From JBBRCE01 sp038205115 (GTDB lineage: Bacteria > Planctomycetota > Planctomycetia > Pirellulales > JBBRCE01), in NCBI GenBank assembly GCA_038205115.1, contig JBBRCE010000005.1, positions 62,001 through 126,000 of the forward strand: a stretch of DNA of 64,000 nucleotides, read 5' to 3'. A program made the position numbers and the translations under genes. The notes under the pieces are model-generated. The model searched no databases. It was not told the DNA's origin and saw only the letters and a program-made list of their open reading frames with translations. Numbering within the stretch: position 1 is the stretch's first letter; every line of letters begins with the position of its first letter. Below are positions 54,574-62,796 of the stretch, one piece after another.

Positions 54574-55560
54574 CTAGGGCGTCGATTTCAGTTGCCAGCG
54601 CCCGAGCGTGGCCTTTAACGTCAACGTCTCGACGGGGTCGTTACGCTGCACGACGATGGTGGCCGTTTCTTTGGGCTCTTTTTTGGCGATTTCTTTGGTC
54701 AGCGAATCGAAGTCGGTCACTTCGGCGCCGTCGAACTTAACGATCAGATCGCCCGTGACGATGCCGGCCTTTTCGGCGGCCGAGCCGGGTTGAACGGTGC
54801 TGACGCGACAGCCCGGCACGCCGGGCATGGGGCCGATTCCAAGCAGCGCGCCCTTCCGCCAATCGACCGTGGCGCCGGTTGCCGCGGCGATTTTCTGCGC
54901 GGTTTTTTCGTCCAGCCCGCTGCCATAAAGCTGAATTTTATTGACGCCGCGCAGCTTCATCAGCATGGCCACCGCTTCGTCATCCAACCGCAGCGACCAA
55001 ATGCAAAGCAGTTCGAAGTCGCCCAGCCGCGTCAATTGTTGAAGGCCGGCATTTCCGCCACGCCACTCGTCGTCGAGAATCACCTGCACTTGTTCTTGCA
55101 TTTCCACGTTCAGACGCGATAAGCGGACATCTCCACCTAGGCGTTGGATCTCGGCCTTGGCTTGCTGCTGACGCACAACGGCGTGATGCCGCAGAATATC
55201 GCGCGCGGTAGATGCCGCCAGCCCTGCGGCCTGGTCGCGGATAGCGAACAATGCAGTCTCGGCGGCGGTACTCAACGTTGCGTCGTCAACCGAATCCGCC
55301 ATTTCACCCAGCGCTTGCAGCGAGCGCCAACTAGCTTCCGGACTCTTGCCCACCGCGGCCTGCTGCAAGGGGTTGACGGCGGCAGCTCCCGCCGCCGCCA
55401 GGCATTTGGTGGCTTGCTCGCGCACCGAGTAATCGTCGGCGTCGATCTCGGTGATCCAGCGTTTTACGCTGCCAGCCGACGCTGGAGTGTCACCGCGCGT
55501 GGAATCGTTGCCGAGTACCACGCCGAGCACAACGGCAATCCCTCCTAGCCACCTGAGCAT
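54574..55560 (-). CDS. Secreted HEAT-like / PDZ protein (paralogue 1)
   Basis: A 328-residue protein of the same build as its neighbour: leader peptide (IAVVLGVVLGNDSTRG), HEAT-like repeats at about 30-120 (VKRWITEIDADDYSVREQA), the LRR-like LGDFELLCIWSLRLDDEAVAMLM, LYGSGLDEKTAQKIAAATGA, and a PDZ domain at about 225-320 (VSTVQPGSAAEKAGIVTGDLIVKFDGAEV). The two genes are 39 bp apart and share the segment GLDEKTA.KIAAATGA..DWR. Divergence is large enough that this is not a recent duplication. The promoter lies in the gap before the transglutaminase-like gene. Confidence 0.65.
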   Translation of the reverse strand: MLRWLGGIAVVLGVVLGNDSTRGDTPASAGSVKRWITEIDADDYSVREQATKCLAAAGAAAVNPLQQAAVGKSPEASWRSLQALGEMADSVDDATLSTAAETALFAIRDQAAGLAASTARDILRHHAVVRQQQAKAEIQRLGGDVRLSRLNVEMQEQVQVILDDEWRGGNAGLQQLTRLGDFELLCIWSLRLDDEAVAMLMKLRGVNKIQLYGSGLDEKTAQKIAAATGATVDWRKGALLGIGPMPGVPGCRVSTVQPGSAAEKAGIVTGDLIVKFDGAEVTDFDSLTKEIAKKEPKETATIVVQRNDPVETLTLKATLGRWQLKSTP

Positions 55561-55610
55561 ATTTGGCCCTTGGGTTGAGTCGCGGCTTACAGTCGTTCCG
55601 TCCCCAGCCC

Positions 55611-55616
55611 ATTATA
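55611..55616 (-). promoter_or_regulatory. -10 element of the HEAT/PDZ paralogue pair
   Basis: The minus strand reads a perfect TATAAT about 51 bp before the ATG at 55560, within the divergent 251-bp gap. The expected -35 region overlaps the left arm of the 55636-55726 inverted repeat and has no good match. On the plus strand a TATAGT (55696-55701) could serve the divergent gene. Confidence 0.4.
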
Positions 55617-55635
55617 TCATACAACCCATCGTCTG

Positions 55636-55726
55636 AGGCTAGCGGAGAATCGCTGCATGCATAACAAATTGCTCACATGATGCATTTTTGCAACGTATAG
55701 TTTCAGGAAGGCGATTCTCCGCGCCT
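55636..55726. repeat. Long-loop inverted repeat in a divergent promoter region
   Basis: AGGC-(TA)-GCGGAGAATCGC (55636-55653) is matched by GCGATTCTCCGC-GCCT (55711-55726), giving 16 paired bases with a two-base bulge, 12 of them perfect. The 57-bp space between includes two ATGCAT sites and a TATAGT. The repeat overlaps the presumed promoters of both divergent genes. It could bind a regulator cooperatively or form an RNA hairpin. No T tract is seen. Confidence 0.45.
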
Positions 55727-55811
55727 GATATGGTCCGCCGCAACTGCTGGCGATGGCCGCCGCGCCGGGAGTGATCCAGCGCTTGTTCGAAAACCGTGCT
55801 AGGTTCCCTGG

Positions 55812-56867
55812 ATGAATTTGACGCGAATATTCGCCGCCGGAGCTGTTGCCGTCGCTGCCCTTGCGTCGCCGCGACCAACGATTGCTAGCGACCTGCCCAA
55901 CGCCGCTGCCTGGCAAGCGTGGGACAGCGAGCCGCTGCTGCCGCAGGAGTATCCGCTGTTCGCCGACGCGCAAGCTCATCGTCCCATTCAGCAAGGCCTG
56001 CTGTCCGCGGCGCTCGTGGCTGGCGGCACCAGCGACTCTGCCTCAATTGCCCGCTATCAGGGCGTGCTGGAACACTATTGCCGCCAATTTCGCCCACAGC
56101 TTGACGATTCGCAACCGCCTGCGCGCCGCGCGGCCAGGCTGTTCGAACTCATGCACGCTCAGATTTTGACTGCCGGCTATCAAGAAGACATGACCGATCT
56201 GGCGGCCACGTTCGATTCTGGTCGCTACAACTGCGTCAGTTCGTGCGTACTGTTCAACTGTTTGGCGCAGCGTTGCGGCCTGCAGGTCGGGGCCGTGGAA
56301 TATCCAAGCCACGTCTGTAGCCTGTTACAAATCGGCCAGCAGCGGCTCGCCATCGAAAACACCTGCCCGACGTGGTTTCGATCGGCTGAATTGAAAAATA
56401 CGACGTTGACGGACGGCGCACTTTCCGCCGGCCGCCAAGTCGATACGCAACAATTGGCAGCCATCGTCTATTACAATCGCGGCATCGACCTGCTCGGTCG
56501 GCAGCAATTTTCGGCGGCCATTTCGGCCAACCTCAGAGCGCTACGTCTGGATCCGGCAAGCCCCACGGCCGCCAGCAATTTACTGGCCGCGGTCAACAAT
56601 TGGTCGCTTGCGCTGTGCGACGCCGGACAATTTGCCGAAGCCAGCCAGTTGCTGCGGCGGGCGCGCGGACTCGCTCCCGATCATGAGCCGTTTCGGGCCA
56701 ACAGTTTGCACGTGGCCGGCATGTGGTGCCATGCGTTGGCCCAGCAAGGCCGCTTCGAAGATGCCTCGGCCGTCATTGCCGCCGCGCGTGACGCGCTTGG
56801 CAACGACGCGCGGCTCGACCGCTTACAAGCGGACTTGCGACGCCGGCAACTTGGACACGGCACATAG
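55812..56867 (+). CDS. Secreted transglutaminase-like / TPR protein
   Basis: A 351-residue protein with a signal peptide (about 1-25, ending IASD). The middle (about 105-190) is a SirB1/transglutaminase-like domain, with DSGRYNCVSSCVLFNCLAQRCGL, PSHVCSLL and RLAIENTCPTW. The Cys and His of the triad are present, but the aspartate position appears to be glutamate (IENT). Two or three TPR-like helical pairs follow: AAIVYYNRGIDLLGRQQFSAA, LDPASPTAASNLLAAVNNWSLALCDAGQF and a third pair. The function is unknown; it may hold or cut peptides in the periplasm. Confidence 0.68.
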   Translation: MNLTRIFAAGAVAVAALASPRPTIASDLPNAAAWQAWDSEPLLPQEYPLFADAQAHRPIQQGLLSAALVAGGTSDSASIARYQGVLEHYCRQFRPQLDDSQPPARRAARLFELMHAQILTAGYQEDMTDLAATFDSGRYNCVSSCVLFNCLAQRCGLQVGAVEYPSHVCSLLQIGQQRLAIENTCPTWFRSAELKNTTLTDGALSAGRQVDTQQLAAIVYYNRGIDLLGRQQFSAAISANLRALRLDPASPTAASNLLAAVNNWSLALCDAGQFAEASQLLRRARGLAPDHEPFRANSLHVAGMWCHALAQQGRFEDASAVIAAARDALGNDARLDRLQADLRRRQLGHGT

Positions 56868-57035
56868 TCGCCACATTCGGCCGCGCGCAACCGTCACTCC
56901 GGCGTGTCTTACGCGGCACTTGTTGGTCTGTCCGCGCAGCCCTAGAATCAAAGTTCGATTCTCCGTTCGCGGTTTCAGTTCGCGCTGGCCGGATCGGCAC
57001 TTCTCATCTCGCGTCCATCAGCGGAAAGCTCGCGC

Positions 57036-58028
57036 ATGCCTCGGCGTTACGTCAATCAATTGGGTCACCAGGAAGCGGTCGATCAAGTCTTCATGGCGTC
57101 GCAAAAACAATTGCGTCCCAACAAAAACGGCAACTTGTATTTGCAATTAGAATTGAGCGACCGCAGTGGCGCGCTCAGCGCGCGGCTTTGGAACGCGTCC
57201 GAACAAGACTACCGCAGCTTCGAAGATGGCGACTTCGTCCGTGTCGAAGGCACCACGCAGTTGTTTCAAGGTGCCATGCAGATGATCGCCACCAGCGTCT
57301 GCAAAGCCCGCGGCGAAGAGATCGATCCGGCCGACTTCATGTCGCTCACGCCGGTTGAAATCGACAAAATGGCCGTTCGCCTGGCACAACTCTTGCGCTC
57401 CGTCAGCGATCCGCATCTGCGTAATCTGGCCGAATGTTTTTTGACCGACGTGGAATTCATGGGCAAGTTTGCCCGCGCGCCGGCCGGCGTCAAAAATCAT
57501 CACGCCTACCAAGGCGGTCTGCTGGAGCATGTGCTCAACCTAATGGAAGTCGCCAAACTGATTGCGCCGCGCTATGCCATGCTGGATGCCGATCTGCTGC
57601 TGATGGGCGCGTTTTTACACGATATCGGCAAGGTCGATGAACTGACGTACGAGCGCGGTTTGGCCTACAGCGATGAAGGCCAACTGCTCGGCCATATGGT
57701 GATGGGCGTCGGCATGTTCGATCGCAAACGGCAAGAGTCCGAGCAACTCTCCGGCGAAGAAATGCCGGCCGAACTCGCGCTGCGTTTGAAGCATTTGATC
57801 ATCAGCCATCACGGCCAATACGAATACGGCTCGCCGAAATTGCCGATGACGCTCGAAGCGGTGGCGTTGCACTGCCTCGATAATCTCGACGCCAAGTTGC
57901 ACAACTTTCATCAGTTGATTCGCGACGACGCCAACGTGGAAACACCGTGGACCATGTACAATCCGCAACTCGGTCGCAAGCTGTTCAAAGGCCAGGCGGC
58001 TGTCGCGGCGCGCGGCAACCGGTTGTGA
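57036..58028 (+). CDS. 3'-5' exoribonuclease of the YhaM type (OB fold + HD)
   Basis: A 330-residue protein with an N-terminal OB-fold domain (residues about 15-85: NKNGNLYLQLELSDRSGALSARLWN, VRVEGTTQLFQGAMQM) and an HD domain. The HD signature is seen in NHHAYQGGLLEHVL, FLHDIGKVDEL and HLIISHHGQYEYG SP with a final DNLDAKLHNF. YhaM from Gram-positive bacteria digests RNA and some DNA from the 3' end with metal ions. No signal peptide is present. A strong promoter for the next genes lies just downstream. Confidence 0.82.
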   Translation: MPRRYVNQLGHQEAVDQVFMASQKQLRPNKNGNLYLQLELSDRSGALSARLWNASEQDYRSFEDGDFVRVEGTTQLFQGAMQMIATSVCKARGEEIDPADFMSLTPVEIDKMAVRLAQLLRSVSDPHLRNLAECFLTDVEFMGKFARAPAGVKNHHAYQGGLLEHVLNLMEVAKLIAPRYAMLDADLLLMGAFLHDIGKVDELTYERGLAYSDEGQLLGHMVMGVGMFDRKRQESEQLSGEEMPAELALRLKHLIISHHGQYEYGSPKLPMTLEAVALHCLDNLDAKLHNFHQLIRDDANVETPWTMYNPQLGRKLFKGQAAVAARGNRL

Positions 58029-58072
58029 TCACCGCCGGTAACGCCACCGGAAAAACGTCGTCAATAATTTGC

Positions 58073-58102
58073 TTGACAAAGCGCGCGCCGTTGTTGAATA
58101 CT
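58073..58102 (+). promoter_or_regulatory. Sigma-70-type promoter
   Basis: A perfect TTGACA (58073-58078), an 18-bp spacer, and AATACT at 58097-58102 (4 of 6 bases match TATAAT). It would drive the small-ORF/phosphatase pair; transcription would start about 35 bp before the ATG at 58147. Confidence 0.5.
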
Positions 58103-58146
58103 CATGAGTACGTGTCTGGTTCAGCTTTCAGGGGAGCACATGCATC

Positions 58147-58392
58147 ATGGCCAGTTCGGTGTTGGAAGCAATCAAGCAAGGCATTTGGAATTACGAACCA
58201 GGGCAACCCGCGCGGACGTCGTACGCCTCGACTGACGCCGTACCGGGCAGCGGCGAAAAACTTGCCATCTTGGCCGAACGCGTCCGACTCGGCTTGCCGC
58301 TGTGGCATCCCAGCGATCGGATCGATTGCGAGAACATGAACTCGTGCGAATACGTCCGGCGGCTGGCTCGTCGCGCCGTCGAGCACGTGTGA
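58147..58392 (+). CDS. Small conserved-type protein of unknown function
   Basis: An 81-residue cytoplasmic protein from the ATG at 58147. It starts MASSVLEAIKQGIWNYEP and has a basic C-terminal helix (CEYVRRLARRAVEHV). Cysteines occur at residues about 60 and 66. I do not know the family. The evidence for a real gene is a promoter upstream and a TGA that overlaps the GTG start of the phosphatase by four bases (GTGA), so the two are translated together. It may modulate the phosphatase. Confidence 0.55.
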   Translation: MASSVLEAIKQGIWNYEPGQPARTSYASTDAVPGSGEKLAILAERVRLGLPLWHPSDRIDCENMNSCEYVRRLARRAVEHV

Positions 58393-59093
58393 TCGCGCAC
58401 GATACTTCTCCGCGCGCTCGGACGATTGCCATTGGCGACATCCACGGCTGTCTTCGCGCGCTCGACACTTTACTAACGGCCATCGATCCGCAACCGCACG
58501 ACACGATCGTGGCGCTCGGCGACTTTGTCGATCGCGGTCCGGACGCGTGCGGTGTGCTCGATCGGCTGCTGCAATTGGAACAGCAGTGTCAGTTGGTTGC
58601 CATCCTCGGCAATCACGATGAAATGTTTCTCAATGCCCTTGCAGGCCTGGGCAGCGCCGCCGATTGGCTGGAGGTTGGAGGGCGACAAACGTTGCAGTCG
58701 TACGGATTGCGTGCCTGCGCCTTGCCGTCGGAAATTGCCGCGGTCGTGCCAAGCCACCACGTCGATTTCCTCGGCCGCTGCTTGCCGTGGTTCGAAACCG
58801 AAACGCATTTTTTTGTTCATGCCAATTACTTGGCCGATCACTCGCTGAACGAGATCGAGGCCTATTGGCTGCGCTGGCTTTCGTTGCGCGAATACCTGCC
58901 ACCGGCCCACGAAAACGGCAAGACCGCGGTCGTGGGGCATACCAAGCAGCGGACGGGCGAAATCTTTGATTGTGGCTACCTGAAATGCATCGACACCGGT
59001 TGCCATGCCGGCCTCTGGCTAACGGCGTTGGACGTTAACACGGGCCAACTTTGGCAAGCCAATCAGCGTGGCGAAGTACGGACGCCAAGCTGA
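58389..59093 (+). CDS. PPP-type metallophosphoesterase (Ser/Thr phosphatase-like)
   Basis: The likely start is GTG at 58389, overlapping the small ORF's TGA (GTGA). The 234-residue protein has the PPP signature: GDIHG, GDFVDRG and GNHDE for the binuclear metal site, then a late HANYL and GHTKQ. It removes phosphate from Ser/Thr, or hydrolyses diadenosine tetraphosphate as in ApaH. It contrasts with the kinase at 3761, but the two are 52 kb apart, so a link is speculative. Confidence 0.82.
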   Translation: MIAHDTSPRARTIAIGDIHGCLRALDTLLTAIDPQPHDTIVALGDFVDRGPDACGVLDRLLQLEQQCQLVAILGNHDEMFLNALAGLGSAADWLEVGGRQTLQSYGLRACALPSEIAAVVPSHHVDFLGRCLPWFETETHFFVHANYLADHSLNEIEAYWLRWLSLREYLPPAHENGKTAVVGHTKQRTGEIFDCGYLKCIDTGCHAGLWLTALDVNTGQLWQANQRGEVRTPS

Positions 59094-59227
59094 TTGGCGA
59101 ACGTCGTTTGAGACGGCACCTTGGTATATTAGGCCAAACTCTTCCCGCCGGGCTTGCTATCGGCGCGCCGCTGGTAAAAAATGTCTTCTGTGGCCACGTT
59201 GCCGGGTCTGCTCGGAAGGATCATTTC

Positions 59228-60418
59228 ATGCCGCTGCGTTCGACGCGATATTCTGTCGCCCTGTTTGTTTCTCTGCTACTTGCTGCACTCGCGGACAACG
59301 CGCGGGCCGCCGACGATAACAAGCCCAAAGCGCCCGTCCCGCCGCCTAGGGTGCAAGGTCCGCCGTCGGTCACGCCGCCGCAAGTTCGTTTTCCGCGGGC
59401 GCACCGTCGGCAGTTTGATGTCGGACCCGAGGGATTCAAGAACGCCACGCAAGTCACCAGCGCATGGAAAGAAGCCATCACGCCCGCCGGCGACGCCACC
59501 GTGCGCGTGCTCTGCGGCGACAAGCAAGTGGGTTACGGCACCGTCGTCGAATCGGAAGGTTGGATCGTCACCAAGGCGAGTCTGCTCAGCGGCGATGTCG
59601 TTTGCCAGTTTGCCGACCGGCAAAAGTTCGATGCCCGCGTTGCTGGCTCCGACGAGCGCAGCGATTTGGCGCTGCTCAAGATCGACGCCCACAAACTGAA
59701 ATCGGTTGCCTGGCGCAGCGGCGAGTTGCCCACCATTGGCACCATTGTGGCGGCCAGCGCGCCCGGCGATAAGTTGCTGGCGATGGGCGTGGTCAGCGAT
59801 ATCCCGCTCAAGATTCCTGGACCGACCAAGACCGAAGCACCCCGCGGCTACCTGGGAATTCGTCTCGGCGGCGACGGCGGCGATACGGAAATTCAAACGG
59901 TCACGCCCGATAGCGCCGCAGCGCAAGCCGGCTTGCTGGCTGGCGACAAAGTGCAGGCCATCGACGGCGTGGACATGAAAACCACGCAGCAAATTGTCGA
60001 ACTGATTGGCAGTTTGCCGCCCGGCAAAAAAATCAAAATCGCCGTCAAGCGTGGCGATGACGATGTGGCCGTGTATGCCGTGCTCGGTAATCAACAGGCC
60101 AACAGCGCCGGCGAGGCGGTCAAGCTCTCGCAAGATAATTGGGGCGGCGGACCGTTCAGCGAACGTCGTCGTGGTTTTCCACTGGTCATCTCCGACGACC
60201 TGACCATAGCGCCCAACGAATGTGGCGGCCCGCTGGTCGATACCGACGGCAAAGCGGTGGGCGTCAATATTGCCCGCGCGCTACGCGTCACCAGTTACGC
60301 GTTGCCGGCCAAACTGGTGCAAGAAACAGTGACAAAACTCAAGCAGCAGGACGATGCCGCCCACGGCGCACCGGCTGTTCCCGCTGGCCAGAAGGCGCCG
60401 GCCGCTTCCAAAAAATAG
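59228..60418 (+). CDS. Degenerate HtrA-like protein with PDZ inserted in the protease domain
   Basis: The ATG at 59228 follows AAGGA and opens a leader ending ARAAD; earlier in-frame starts are less likely. The 396-residue protein reads as HtrA but in an unusual order. Residues 90-190 are the first half of the trypsin fold, 205-300 are a PDZ domain (GYLGIRLGG, SAAAQAGLLAGDKVQAIDGVDM), and 315-370 the second half. The catalytic histidine is Ser118 (TKASLL for TNNHVV), the serine is Cys332 (NECGGPL for GNSGGPL), and only Asp146 (SDLALLKID) remains. It should not be an active serine protease. It may be a pseudoprotease scaffold. Confidence 0.72.
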   Translation: MPLRSTRYSVALFVSLLLAALADNARAADDNKPKAPVPPPRVQGPPSVTPPQVRFPRAHRRQFDVGPEGFKNATQVTSAWKEAITPAGDATVRVLCGDKQVGYGTVVESEGWIVTKASLLSGDVVCQFADRQKFDARVAGSDERSDLALLKIDAHKLKSVAWRSGELPTIGTIVAASAPGDKLLAMGVVSDIPLKIPGPTKTEAPRGYLGIRLGGDGGDTEIQTVTPDSAAAQAGLLAGDKVQAIDGVDMKTTQQIVELIGSLPPGKKIKIAVKRGDDDVAVYAVLGNQQANSAGEAVKLSQDNWGGGPFSERRRGFPLVISDDLTIAPNECGGPLVDTDGKAVGVNIARALRVTSYALPAKLVQETVTKLKQQDDAAHGAPAVPAGQKAPAASKK

Positions 60419-60486
60419 CGACCACGGCCGGACAATAAACACGCAGACCTACGCACACTTGCGGAACGTCGATGAGGATCGGCAGC

Positions 60487-62796
60487 ATGGCTTGGCCCAC
60501 GAATCGAATTGTTGCGGCAGCGCTCGCTTTGACCGGCCTGCTGATCGCGGTTGCTCCGCTCCGCGCGGCGTCCGTGCTCGTCGAGGCAGAAAGTTTCGAT
60601 CGGCCCGGCGGTTGGAGTTTGGATACCCAGTCCATCGTCGGTATGGGCTCGCCCTATTTGCTCGCGCACGGTCTTGGTAAGCCGGTGGACGATGCATCGA
60701 CCACCGTCAAATTTGCCAAGCCGGGCACATATCACATTTACGTGCGAACCAAGGATTGGGTTGCGCGTTGGCAAGCGCCTGGCCAGCCTGGCAAGTTCCA
60801 ACTACTGGTCGATGGCGTCGCGCTCAAACCCATCTTTGGCACCGCAGGTGCCGACTGGTTTTGGCAAGCCGGCGGCGAGGTGGATGTCAAATCCACCGCC
60901 ACCCTAACTCTGCACGACCTGACCGGCTTCGAAGGCCGCTGCGATGCCGTCTGGTTCACGCAGGGCGATGAGCGGCCCCCCAACGATCGCAAAACACTCG
61001 ACGCCTGGCGCCGCAAACAGCTCGCGCTGCCAGAGCAATTGGCCGTAAAAAAAGGTTACGACCTGGTGGTTGTCGGCGGTGGCTACTCGGGCTTGGGGGC
61101 GGCGATTTCCGCCGCGCGCATGGGCTGCAAGGTGGCCTTGATTCAAGATCGCAGCGTGCTCGGCGGCAATGGCTCCAGCGAAGTCCGCGTTTGGGCGATG
61201 GGCGAAATCAAACGCGGCAAGTATCCGCACATTGGCGAAATCGTCGAGGAATTCGCCGATCACGCCACCAAGTCGCCCGGCACGGCCGAAATGTTTGGCG
61301 ACGAAAAAAAATCCAACGTCGTCGTCGCCGAAAAAAATATCGATCTGTTTCTCAATTATCACGTCTTTCGGCTCGAAACAAACAACAAGCAGATTCAATC
61401 TGTCGACGCGCTCGACACCCGCACTTCCGAGCAAACCCGCTTCGTCGGCCGCTTCTTCTGCGACGCCACAGGGCATGGCGCCGTGGGCGCGATGGCCGAT
61501 GCGGACTTCGAAATGAAGGCCGATGGCCGCATGGGCATGAGCAACATGTGGACCTGGGCCGAAGAAAAACAGCCGACCAAGTTTCCCGAAACGCCGTGGG
61601 CCCTCGATCTGAACATGAAGGATTTTCCCTATCCCAAGGATTTTCACGCCGAGTGGTTCTGGGAAGGCGGTTTCAATAAAGACGCCATCAACGACGCCGA
61701 AGGCATTCGCGATTGGAACCTGCGAGCAATTTACGGCGCGTTCAATGCCATGAAGAATCGCGATGGCGCCGACAAACATCGCAACGCCGCGCTCACCTGG
61801 GTGGCCTACATCGGCGGACCGCGCGAATCGCGCCGGCTACTGGGCGATGTGCTGCTCACCCAGCAAGACGTCGTCGGCAAACGCGACTTTCCCGACGGCT
61901 GCGTGCCCAGCACTTGGTCGATCGATCTCCATGTGCCCAAAAAACAGTACGCCGAAAAATTTCCCGACAACCCATTCATCTCCATCGCGCAGTTCGACAG
62001 CCGCGTCGATCGCACCTATGGATATCCCATTCCTTACCGCTGCTTTTACTCCCGCAACGTCGACAACCTGTTCATGGCCGGCCGCTGCATCAGCGTCTCG
62101 CACGAAGCGCTCGGCACGATCCGCGTCATGAAAACCTGCGGCATGATGGGCGAAGTGGTCGGCAAAGCGACGTCGGTTTGCATCGTGCATGGCTGCGATT
62201 CTCGCGACGTCTACGAGAAATATTGGAACGACTTGGACGAACTGCTGCGATTGCCCGGCAAAGCCCGCCGCGCCACCACTGCTGATCCGCTCTCGGAGCA
62301 GCCCAGCCCGCCAAACAAAGAACCGGTGGCCGGCGCAAATGCAAAAAAAGAAACCGCGCAGACTGGGATCGATCCCCAGACATTGCCCGGGCTCGTAATT
62401 GATGACGTTGCCGCCCAGCACACCGGCAAATGGACGGCAGGTGTCGGCCTGCCCGGCTACGTCGGCCAGGGCTATGTTTACGCGCCCGCGGATAGCGATG
62501 CCAGCATTCGTTACGAATTCCAGTCGCCCGGTGCCGGCAAGTTTGAGATTCGCATGTCGTACGGTCAGCACGAAAATCGCGGACGCACCGTGCCGGTGGT
62601 TGTGCAAACCGCCGCCAAAAAAGCGATTCTTGCCATCAACATGCGCGAAAAACCACCGCTCGACAACGGCTTTATTTCGCTGGGCGTGTTTGACTTAACC
62701 CAAGGCGAAACCGTGGCCGTCACCATCGCGACCAAGGGCGCCGGCGGCAACGTTCATGCAGACGCCATCCAAATTTTGCCGGCTGAGAAAAAGTAG
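60487..62796 (+). CDS. Secreted FAD-dependent oxidoreductase with beta-sandwich domains
   Basis: The chosen ATG (60487) has an AGGA upstream and opens a signal peptide (VAAALALTGLLIAVAPLRA); an ATG at 60472 adds five residues. The 769-residue protein has an N-terminal carbohydrate-binding-like beta sandwich (about 30-160), a FAD_oxidored core (about 190-620: DLVVVGGGYSGLGAAISAARM, then LGGNGSSEVRVW and GRCISVSHEALGTIRVM), and a C-terminal golvesin-like domain (about 640-765). Relatives act on sugars or cyclic alcohols in Planctomycetes, and the substrate here is unknown. The FMN-binding gene starts directly after its stop. Confidence 0.82.
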   Translation: MAWPTNRIVAAALALTGLLIAVAPLRAASVLVEAESFDRPGGWSLDTQSIVGMGSPYLLAHGLGKPVDDASTTVKFAKPGTYHIYVRTKDWVARWQAPGQPGKFQLLVDGVALKPIFGTAGADWFWQAGGEVDVKSTATLTLHDLTGFEGRCDAVWFTQGDERPPNDRKTLDAWRRKQLALPEQLAVKKGYDLVVVGGGYSGLGAAISAARMGCKVALIQDRSVLGGNGSSEVRVWAMGEIKRGKYPHIGEIVEEFADHATKSPGTAEMFGDEKKSNVVVAEKNIDLFLNYHVFRLETNNKQIQSVDALDTRTSEQTRFVGRFFCDATGHGAVGAMADADFEMKADGRMGMSNMWTWAEEKQPTKFPETPWALDLNMKDFPYPKDFHAEWFWEGGFNKDAINDAEGIRDWNLRAIYGAFNAMKNRDGADKHRNAALTWVAYIGGPRESRRLLGDVLLTQQDVVGKRDFPDGCVPSTWSIDLHVPKKQYAEKFPDNPFISIAQFDSRVDRTYGYPIPYRCFYSRNVDNLFMAGRCISVSHEALGTIRVMKTCGMMGEVVGKATSVCIVHGCDSRDVYEKYWNDLDELLRLPGKARRATTADPLSEQPSPPNKEPVAGANAKKETAQTGIDPQTLPGLVIDDVAAQHTGKWTAGVGLPGYVGQGYVYAPADSDASIRYEFQSPGAGKFEIRMSYGQHENRGRTVPVVVQTAAKKAILAINMREKPPLDNGFISLGVFDLTQGETVAVTIATKGAGGNVHADAIQILPAEKK

